Part shown: positions 56,701 to 64,000 of the stretch, piece after piece
Numbering within the stretch: the first letter of the stretch is position 1
Layout of the letters: every line of letters begins with the position of its first letter
NCBI GenBank assembly: GCA_948146395.1
Contig: OX411555.1
Coordinates: 38,541,565 to 38,605,564, forward strand
Reading direction: 5' to 3'
Length of the DNA stretch: 64,000 nt
Origin: Fragum whitleyi
Taxonomy: Eukaryota > Mollusca > Bivalvia > Cardiida > Cardiidae
Made by a program: the position numbers and the translations under genes
The notes under the pieces: model-generated
What the model was told of the DNA's origin: nothing
The model's input: the letters and a program-made list of their open reading frames with translations, nothing else
Database searches by the model: none

Positions 56701-59700
56701 ATTCAACAGCTAAGATTGAAAAAGCTCTGGGTTAATAAACAACAAATCTGTTTTCATATCTTGCTCTTAAACTACACCAAATTACAATGTAAAGCTTGTT
56801 CCTCCCTATATGAATTGTAATCCAAACAAAAACAGTGTTTTGATTGGTTTAAATCCCATCATGAGGAAATCCATTGCACTTAATTTCTGTATAAAATGCA
56901 TAGGTATTGTGGGAAACCCCCCGCTTTTGACCTACAAGTCTAGTGTTGTAGAAACTTGAAAGAAACACATTCACCTTCTATAACCTAACATTGCTATTTT
57001 CAAGAAGAATTGTTGTTTACAAGCATGCAGTATGATTCTTACCTGCAGCTAACCGCAGGTCAAAGAAGACAAACCAGCAACCATCTTAACTTAGCCTGAT
57101 TGCCCCGAGTGTATATTTCACTACCTTTATTGGAGTATCAAGTGCACTTGCCTTAGCACATGGCTTAAACATAATGCCTGTTTGCCAATTGCTAAGGCAA
57201 TTGTATTTTATACTGAAATAAACACAGTGAAAAATAAAATCAACCCTATAAAGACTATGATGAATCCAATAAGATATTGCAAGGCAGAATCTAACAAAAA
57301 ATTAAAACGCAAGGAATGATTTCTGACATTATTTTTTTCTTAAGAAGTTTAGAAACAGGGGTCCCAAGACCTCACTTAAGAAGCAAAATAGAAGTTTAGG
57401 TTGACAATAAGTTATGACAGCCTCTCTAACAAAACATATACTTACAGCATGGTAATGTTGTGATAACAAGTCAATCAGTTTGTCTCTTGGCATGATGTTC
57501 ATTATCTGCATATCTTGGATATTTCCAGCTGAAATGAAAGATATATTTGTGAAGAACTTAAATCTCGAAACTTTATGTGTTAACATATTTTGAGCCTAGG
57601 TTTAATCACAAGTTTCACAAATGCGATCTAGCAAAGCCACTGGGCAGCTTTGCATGCCCACAGACTGACCAGTCAATGTTTAAACACTTGTGAAATTCTT
57701 GGAAATGTTGTACTGCTCAATCTTTATACCTCCTCATATGTAAAATAGTTGGAAATGTAACTCTGTTTTTACAGATTTTCAAACGTAATTGCTGAAGTAC
57801 CTGGCAATGGATTTCAAGTATTTCTCTCGCAAGTACTACTAAGACATCTTTTCCAAACCTCTAGCCGCTCATGCCATATAGTTTTTACAATTCATAATAT
57901 GACATACGGCAAGACAGAAAAAATAACCCTGTTCAATATTTTTGTTATTACACATATATTATTACACTTGTGGAATAAATATGTAAATGAGCGTATAGTG
58001 TATGCTGATGCTAAAATGTAGTGAAAATGATGGCACAATTTATAATTTGTCATTTCATAAACGGCAATATATGTTACCCAGGAAAATTTATATCAATAAA
58101 AATGTCAAAAATTTTATCTATTCATTGCAAAAAATCTGATCATGTTATAAATATAATATCGAATTTATGCTAAATAAATACCAAATTTATCAAACTCTAT
58201 ATCTTAAACAGATAAAAGCTTGGCAAAACCTTATTTTCATCTGTTTATAAATGTTTTGTTTAATCTAATTATGACTTACTGTCTGTGACCCCATGTAACC
58301 TCACAGCAGAAAACAAAGGACCATAGATCTGTCCATCATCCCTCTCTATAAATGAGGTAGTCTTTGGTAAACTGTTACAAACAAATAAATAATTCTTATC
58401 AACCATTAAGTATGGATTGATTGAATGGAGTTTAACGCGGATTTCAACATTATTTCAGTACTATCGCAGCAGCTGGAGCACCTAATAATAGATTCCTGGT
58501 ATTTCTCTCACCTGTACAACCATAACATCCTTTCCTAGCCTCCAGCTACTATCTCACATAGGTCTTTGATTATCAACCCATTGGTGAGAGACAAATTGTC
58601 GGAAAGAATGAGAGCCACCATCAGGACAACCATTAAGTAACTGTTTATCTCATTTTTTAATTTTAGATCGGTCCAAATTGAAACAGGTTGCAGATGACAA
58701 TAGAAATATTGTTTGGATTTCAAAACAAGAGCTGTCACTGTAAGATGACAATGCCCCCGACACCGCTTTGATTTTAAATTATGGCCAATCTATGTTGAAG
58801 GTCAAGGTCATCCAGGGGTCAAGGTCACCAAAGTATGTGCCTACAGAAAGGTAATGTACCAAGGAATGTTGTGGTAAAGTATGATGCGAATATGTTAAGT
58901 AATAAGGAAGTTATGGCCAATGTTAAAGTTTTTGGACGGAATGACGGACGGACGGACGGACGGACAGACGGACGGACGGACGGACGGACAAGTCAAATTT
59001 ATGATGCCTCCCTATCGGGGGCATAAAAAAACCTTTTGGCAGAAAATAGGTAAAGGAGAAATTGCTTTTAATAAGTGTACCTATACAATCAATATTTGTA
59101 TACAGTCTCATTACTTTTGAAGGAAAAATGAAGGTTGGGTTTGCGACACAAATTGGTAGAGTACATGTGCAAAGAGGAAAAAGAAAGTCTTAGTCAAAGG
59201 GGAGATAAAACTTGAACCAAGAGGAATTAAGACTCCAGAATTGTGTCTTGAAAACTCAAACATGTAATGAAGGTTTTTATGAAGTTTCATTACTATTGAA
59301 AGACTAGAGGCGCTTGAGCGCCTGATTCGCTCCACAGGCCTGAATATCCTGATAATGACTATTAGAGGATGATAAAGCTGTTTCAATGAGAATTGAAGTG
59401 AATGAATGAGTGAATGTTTATTTCAAGTAAATAAGGGTCATATGCTGAAAAATTTCTGCATAAAAAACTCATGATCAGTGAATAACATCGAAAATTGACC
59501 TCTACCTGTTACACAAATATTTTTCATTTAATCACAATAATTTTGTGCAGTCTGATGATGGGTCACCCAAGGATCATTCTAGTGAAATTTTTTTAAAATC
59601 CAAATATAAGAATTTCAACACTAGCAGAATGTTACTGCACAATTAATATACTGGTGTTGGTCTGCAAAATTTTAATTGTAGATCTTTCCACTTTTAGTTA

Positions 59701-62700
59701 AACACTACTAAAAGACATTACATCACAATTGTTTGTCATCAAAACGAAATTCTAACTAATGATAGTAAGAAGTAAAATATTCAATCCAATATATTTATTT
59801 TATTCTGCCCAATGCCTTAGAGTGCAGTCAACTCAACTCTTTCTACCCCACTCTGAATGTAAGGAGGTCAGAACATCATTTTACACTCTGTGCAGATTCA
59901 CCCTTCGTTCAACTAAACTCACCAATTCTGAGCGGGTATTCTCAGGCTACTTATTTCAACTAATGTTTCTATACATTTGAATTTCAACGAAGGTTTTGTT
60001 CCTTCTAATCTATAATCATTACACCTATTAAATTTAACAAGTCTAGAAAAATTCATCATTGAGATGATATCAAAAGGGTGATCAAATATTCACTTTATAT
60101 GTTATAATACCCTCTACCAATAAAAAAAATATGCTGTTCATCTAATCAAAATATTTTTTTGCAGACTGATACAACATCACAGAAATAAAATTTCCATTAT
60201 ATCTAACCTTTCTGGATAGTTTGTTTTACCCTATATTGGATATTCCACCAAATAACCTATCTAAAGAAATTACCTCTGCCCATAAAAGACATATTTTTTA
60301 TCTGATCACAATATTTTTTAATAGACTGAAAATTAAAGGATCACTAAAGAATCATTCTAGTAAAATTTGGTTGAAATCCATTGATTAGATTCTGAGAAAA
60401 TGATTTTCAAAGTGTACACTATATAACATATAGGGAAATGACCTCCGCCCATAAAATATATATTTTTCATCGGATCACAATAATTTTTGCTATACTGATA
60501 AAGGGTCACTCAAGTATCATTCATGTAAAATTTGGTTGATATCTATCAATTAGATTCTGACAAAATGATTTTCAAAGTTATCAATATATAACATATAGAG
60601 AAATGACCTCCGCCCATAAAATACACATTTTTCATCTGATCACAATATTTTTTTATAGACTTGTTGATGGTCACTCAAGAATCATTCCAGGGAAATTTGG
60701 TTGATATCCATTGATTAGATTCTGAGAAAATGATTTTTAAAGATTTCACTATATAACATATAGAGAAATGACCTCCGCCCATAAAATACATATTTTCCAT
60801 CTGATCACAATGATTTTTTGTAGGCTGATAGAGGGCCCCTCAAGCATAATTCATGTGAAGTTTGGTTTATATCCATCCATTAGGTTTTGAGAAAAGCCAC
60901 ATATTACCATATATGGAAATTAGCCACGCCCACTACAGCCATGATTTTCAACCAATTAAAAATCTTTGAAGGAATCTGATAGAGGGTCACACAAGGAACA
61001 CTCCTGTGAAATTTGATTGGAATCCACCCAGTACTTCATGAGGAGAAGATTTTTAAAGTAAAAGTTTACGGACGGACGCACAGACGCATGGACGACGGAC
61101 ACCCCGCCATGACAATAGCCCGCTGGCCTTTCGGCCAGTGGAGCTAAAAACTGCTGGAAAAGTTTGCGACACATGACTGATAGTATTTTGTCCATGGATA
61201 GACAAATGAACGAACACGGGCCATTTCAGTATACCCTGGTAATATTTGCTTTGCATGGTCTAAAGAAATCATTTGATTGTCTGGGTATGATAATTTTCTA
61301 ACTTTTGACTTTGTTGAGGTCAGGTAGCCTCTAATCTAATGATAGTTCTTATATCTAGTTACCTATTAAAGTAGGATAACACAGATGAATGTGAAGGCAT
61401 CAGCTGAAGATGTGGGTTGAGCTGCATGAAGAGCCAGTAAGCCAATGTTCTATATACACTGTATTCATTGAAGACAAACAGACGGTTAGACTTCAAGATC
61501 TTCTGTAACAGTTCCATTGGCATCTCTCTCAATTGTATCTGATTAGATAACTGAAACAAGAATTATATCATCAGTTGTATCTGATTGGATAACTGAAATA
61601 AAGATTTAATAATGAGGGTGATTCTTTAGGAAAGAATAAAAGAAATGGTTTTTCGGATATATATATAAAAAAAATTAATTGATTTTTTTGTGCTGACTTG
61701 TTTTCAGCACTTATATTATTCTCTGAAAATCATTAACTTTTAATGTATTTATTCAAGAACTGAAGATATATTTTTTTTAATTCACATGTATAAAGACTTC
61801 TAAAAGGGCATCACAAAAACTTACATCACTTATAAGATTGAGCTCCAACCATCTCTCACAGGCAAGGACTACATGTTCTTGTTGATGCTGAAAGACATGA
61901 ATGAATTGAGTTTTATTTTCTATAAAATCTCAAATATATGACCAGTCTACATGCCTCTTAAGCTGAGATTTACACCAAAATTTAAATTCACATTGTCAGT
62001 ATGCAACCATAATGAAATAATTATCTTATAACTACATGTATACAACAAGAGGCCCAAGAGGGCCTGTATCGCTCCACTGGCTTTAAAATCTTTAGACTTT
62101 CATTAAATAAAGCTAACTTAAAATGAATACATTAACACTCCAAAATCTCCTAAGACCTATTTAGTAATGATTAAATGGTTCTGGTCCATATTGCACCAAA
62201 ATACTCAATCACAATGAACCTGCAACCCTTGACCAATCTTATTAAAACATAAGGTTCAAAAGATGTGGTTCAAAGATTTCGGGCTAAAAAATAGGCGCCA
62301 CCTGACATGCCCATATTTATGGACCAAACGAAATTTCTTGAACAATTTAAGTAAATAGTCACCCAAGAAACATTCTGGTAAAGTTTCATTGAAATTGGCT
62401 GAGTGGTTCTGGAGGAAATTCGTTCAAAGATCTTGGCCTCATTATAAGCCCACCCTTCCACGCCCAAATTTATAGGCCTATCAAAATTTAGCAAATAACT
62501 TTTGAAAATAGACACTCAAGGAACATTCTGGTAAAGTTTCATTGAAATCAGCCAAGTGGTTCAGGAGAAAATGTCATTTGTAAATTTCGGGCTCAAAATA
62601 GGCCCCGCCCTGCCACGCCCATATTTAAGGACCAATCAAAACTTCTTGAACAATTTAAGTAAAGGGTAACCCAAGGAACATTCTGATAAAGTTTCATTGA

Positions 62701-64000
62701 AATCGGCCCAGTGGAGGAGATGTCGTTCAAAGATTTTGGGCTCAAAATAGCCCCGCCCTGCCACGCCCATATATATGGACCAATCAAAATTTCTCGAACA
62801 ATTTAAGTAAAGGGTCACCCACAGAACATTCTGATAAAGTTTCAAAGAAATCGGCAAAGTAGTTCGGGAGGAGATGTCGTTCAAAGATTTCGGGCTCAAA
62901 ATAAGTCCCACCCTGCCACGCCCATATTTGGGGGCCAATCAAAATTCTTTGAACAATTTAAGTAAAGGGTCACCTAAGGAACATTCTGTTAAAGTTTCAT
63001 ACAAATCGGCCCAGTTGTTCAGGAGGAGATGTTGTTCAAAGATTTCAGGCTCAAAATAAGCCCCACCCTGCCATGCCCATATTTATGGGCTAATCGAAAT
63101 TTCTTGAACAATTTAAGTAAAGGGTCACCCAAGGAATATCCATGCCAAGTTTCATTGAAATCGGTCCAATGGTTTGGGAGGAGAAGATTTTTAAAGATTT
63201 CAAAGTGAAAAAATGCCACGCCCTGCTAGCCCATATTTGGGGGCCAATCAAAATTCTTTGAACAATTTAAGAAGGGGGCCACCCAAGGATCATTTCTACC
63301 AAGTTTCGTTAAAATCCGCCCATTGGTTTGGGAGGAGAAGATGTTTAAAGAAAAAGTTTACGGACGGACGCACGCACGCACAACTGACACTCTGCCATGA
63401 CAATAGCTCGCTGGCCTTCAGCCAGTGGAGCTAAAAATCCATGACATAACATCCCATGTGATTTTTTTTAATGACATGTGGATATTTTTAGAACAATGAC
63501 AAAATGAGGTTATCTTCCGCAACTTGCATTTCCGTTAGAAATATCAACAAAAACAAGGCAAATTGATGTTATTAGATAAATATAATACATACTTAATGTA
63601 TTGTATGAAAAAATATCTAACTTAGTTGCAGGAAATGATAATTGTCTTAACAAAGCGGATAACTATCAATTCTCCCAACCTCGTTAGATAATTTTTTTTC
63701 ATACAAAACACTTAATATGTTTTACATAAATATACAGCTTTGTTCAGGCTGTATTTACAACATTTCAGTTGCCCATTGATAATTTCCATTCAAATGATAT
63801 TTTCAAGGTCAGACAAATTGATCATGTGACAGACGAAATATTAATTATATATAAGGTATTGCATTTTATTGCTTAAGTTTGCAGACAGACAGACCAAATT
63901 ACAGACAAAGGGACAGTCAGATAATTGTACAACAATATGGCCCCATTCTAATATTTGAGAGGCATTAAAAACAAACTCACTCTAAGGGCTACATCATGGT
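53668..64000 (-). CDS. BTBD16: BTB-BACK protein, BTBD16/germ cell-less-like, C-terminal part
   Basis: Nine exons join in frame to 292 residues and a TAG stop. The N-terminal part is a BACK domain (ACERWLELNL, then NRLFVFNEYSVYRTLAYWLF). A C-terminal beta-rich region of germ cell-less type follows (HGFHFELKAV, YTFYMQRLKPGD, QKFGL, PIYVLFSVLFP). Germ cell-less proteins have the same order: BACK, 'LFVMQ...VYT.LKKWMF', and a C-terminus with 'PLYICCNFL'. HYHALQGGGDM and the exact ending make BTBD16 my best guess, from memory. Such proteins are candidate CUL3 adaptor subunits (family knowledge). The N-terminal BTB domain should lie to the right of the window. Confidence 0.72.
54178..54397. mobile_element. 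piggyBac-like MITE, second family, 14 bp from a splice donor
   Basis: Left ttagtccttgctatgc (TTAA eroded), right ttcagcatgacaagagttaa, central hairpin gacaaagatcagcctgcaca and complement. It ends 14 bp beyond the donor of the 54411-54599 exon. Confidence 0.65.
54411..54599 (-). CDS. BTBD16: BTBD16-like exon
   Basis: This 189-bp, 63-codon exon (phase 0-0) has acceptor catgacag and donor gtatag. It encodes RLKPGDPILSFRQCERHTF, SMRADREVRYCITVQYVEK and GDNQILSTGITSQKFGLGEK. A piggyBac-like MITE ends only 14 bp beyond the donor. Confidence 0.92.
55458..55556 (-). CDS. BTBD16: BTBD16-like exon
   Basis: This 99-bp, 33-codon exon (phase 0-0) has acceptor ccttttag and donor gtaacc. It encodes DPLYHSEVLSLHGFHFELKA and VGTKDGVYTFYMQ. 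It begins the germ cell-less-like C-terminal beta region. Confidence 0.92.
56113..56190 (-). CDS. BTBD16: BTBD16-like exon
   Basis: This 78-bp, 26-codon exon (phase 0-0) has acceptor tatttcag and donor gtaagt. It encodes LQGGGDMSLLKNFNQGATRQ and GFIIDD. Confidence 0.9.
56331..56549. mobile_element. MITE, GAGCCTGTG family
   Basis: Left tgaggctgtgcatgacattt, right tggaaatgtcccgcacaggctca. Confidence 0.65.
57446..57528 (-). CDS. BTBD16: BTBD16-like exon
   Basis: This 83-bp exon has acceptor catttcag and donor gtaagt. It encodes GNIQDMQIMNIMPRDKLIDL and LSQHYHA. It is predicted helical and links BACK to the C-terminal region. Confidence 0.9.
57590..57705. mobile_element. MITE fragment, GAGCCTGTG family
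   Basis: Left end ttgagcctaggtttaatcac and interior gccactgggcagctttgcat. It is truncated. Confidence 0.4.
57895..58265. repeat. Dispersed repeat shared with 49095-49510
   Basis: The same order of words as the copy at 49095: ataaccctgttcaatatt, cttgtggaataaatatgtaa, aacagataaaagcttggc / ttcatctgtttataaatg. It ends about 15 bp before an exon donor at 58279. Confidence 0.6.
58280..58371 (-). CDS. BTBD16: BTBD16-like exon
   Basis: This 92-bp exon has acceptor tgtaacag and donor gtaagt. It encodes LPKTTSFIERDDGQIYGPLF and SAVRLHGVTD. Only this frame is open, and it is the one required by both neighbours. Confidence 0.9.
58415..58625 (-). mobile_element. tRNA-derived SINE (minus orientation), head truncated
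   Basis: Tail and body (ttgattgaatggagtttaac ... cctagcctccagctactatc) end in gagccaccatcagg, where the tRNA-like head is cut. Confidence 0.6.
58725..59030 (+). mobile_element. Pearl-like element, family 2
   Basis: acaagagctgtcactgtaag, then atgcccccgacaccg, a non-repeated middle (aggtcaaggtcatccagggg), a (GGAC)n tract at about 58935-58990, and the end ccctatcgggggcataaaa. Confidence 0.8.
59302..61150 (+). mobile_element. Pearl-like element, family 1, longest copy
   Basis: 5' hairpin ggcgcttgagcgcc, then cgctccacagg. Degraded and then regular core units (gacctccgcccataaaa near 60439, 60604, 60772) follow, an ACGG tract (about 61070-61098) and the end ctggcctttcggccag tggagctaaaa. Confidence 0.8.
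61363..61550 (-). CDS. BTBD16: BTBD16-like exon (BACK domain core)
   Basis: This 188-bp exon has acceptor tgtttcag and donor gtaact. It encodes LSNQIQLREMPMELLQKIL, then KSNRLFVFNEYSVYRTLAYW and LFMQLNPHLQLMPSH. 'LLQKIL.S..LFV..E..VY..L..W' is the BACK pattern shared with germ cell-less. The final AG plus T of the next exon makes Ser. Confidence 0.93.
61825..61887 (-). CDS. BTBD16: BTBD16-like exon (BACK domain)
   Basis: This 63-bp, 21-codon exon (phase 0-0) has acceptor gtctttcag and donor gtaagt. It encodes HQQEHVVLACERWLELNL and ISD, a BACK helix pattern (ACxRWLELNL). Confidence 0.88.
62044..63436 (+). mobile_element. Pearl-like element, ccacgcccatattt core
   Basis: 5' hairpin aggcccaagagggcct, then cgctccactgg. 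About eight core units with gccacgcccatattt and caatttaagtaaagggtcac follow, an ACGC tract (about 63358-63380) and the end gccagtggagctaaaa. The 5' gctccactggc and 3' gccagtggagc are reverse complements. Confidence 0.85.
63440..63980. other. Intron of the BTBD16-like gene, one foldback
   Basis: It contains an imperfect inverted repeat around 63575-63730 (gataaatataatacatact taatg... / ...cacttaatatgttttaca) and a gacagacagacc stretch near 63885. No other feature. Confidence 0.35.
63981..64000 (-). CDS. BTBD16: BTBD16-like exon, cut by window edge
   Basis: The last 20 bases of an exon ending in HDVALR with donor gtgagt, phase 0. HDVALR-HQQEHVVLACERW reads smoothly into the next exon as the start of a BACK domain. 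Confidence 0.75.

Noticed and set aside
62270..63434. Several open frames with repeated SPKSLNDISS / NQNSLNNL-type peptides
   Set aside because: They are translations of the tandem core of the pearl-like element and repeat with it; not protein genes.

Overview
This is eukaryotic nuclear DNA, most likely from a bivalve mollusc and perhaps a heterodont clam (inferred). It is strongly AT-rich, has short exons in multi-kilobase introns with GT-AG borders, and is packed with transposon relics of bivalve type: pearl-like elements made of a ~155-165 bp tandem core plus an ACGG microsatellite, tRNA-derived SINEs and many small inverted-repeat elements. I see no bacterial, organellar or CRISPR features.

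Two genes are supported, both on the minus strand. Gene 1 runs from its start codon at 45918 leftwards to at least 2173 and off the left edge. It is the 5' part of a type I ferlin (dysferlin/myoferlin group). I could join 15 constitutive exons in frame, giving about 557 residues: C2A, a charged linker, C2B, the FerI region, C2C and the stretch leading to FerA/FerB. Two 77-bp exons at 13748-13824 and 11153-11229 encode the same part of C2C and look mutually exclusive. A possible 12-bp microexon lies at 5365-5376. Duplicated exon pieces lie at 24613-24702 (open) and 31891-31947 (with a stop).

Gene 2 enters from the right edge (partial exon at 63981) and ends at a stop codon at 53668. Nine exons give 292 C-terminal residues of a BTB-BACK protein of the germ cell-less/BTBD16 type. 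The BTB domain would lie to the right of the window. The space between the genes (45919-53667) holds the ferlin promoter side, the 3' side of gene 2 and repeats.

Repeats by class: (i) elements whose 5' GC-rich motif is the reverse complement of the last arm of a 3' terminal hairpin (567-1605, 2848-3046, 5701-6896, 20055-20240, 20258-20532, 23792-24389, 25434-26176, 28076-28766, 49651-50972, 58725-59030, 59302-61150, 62044-63436); (ii) TTAA-bounded piggyBac-like MITEs; (iii) CAGGG...CCCTG hAT-like MITEs; (iv) mariner-like terminal repeats at 7844-9052 and perhaps 15937-17303; (v) tRNA-derived SINEs in minus orientation; (vi) other palindromic MITEs and hairpins; (vii) 53-bp, 47-bp and 42-bp minisatellites. 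The two genes show no obvious functional link beyond being neighbours.
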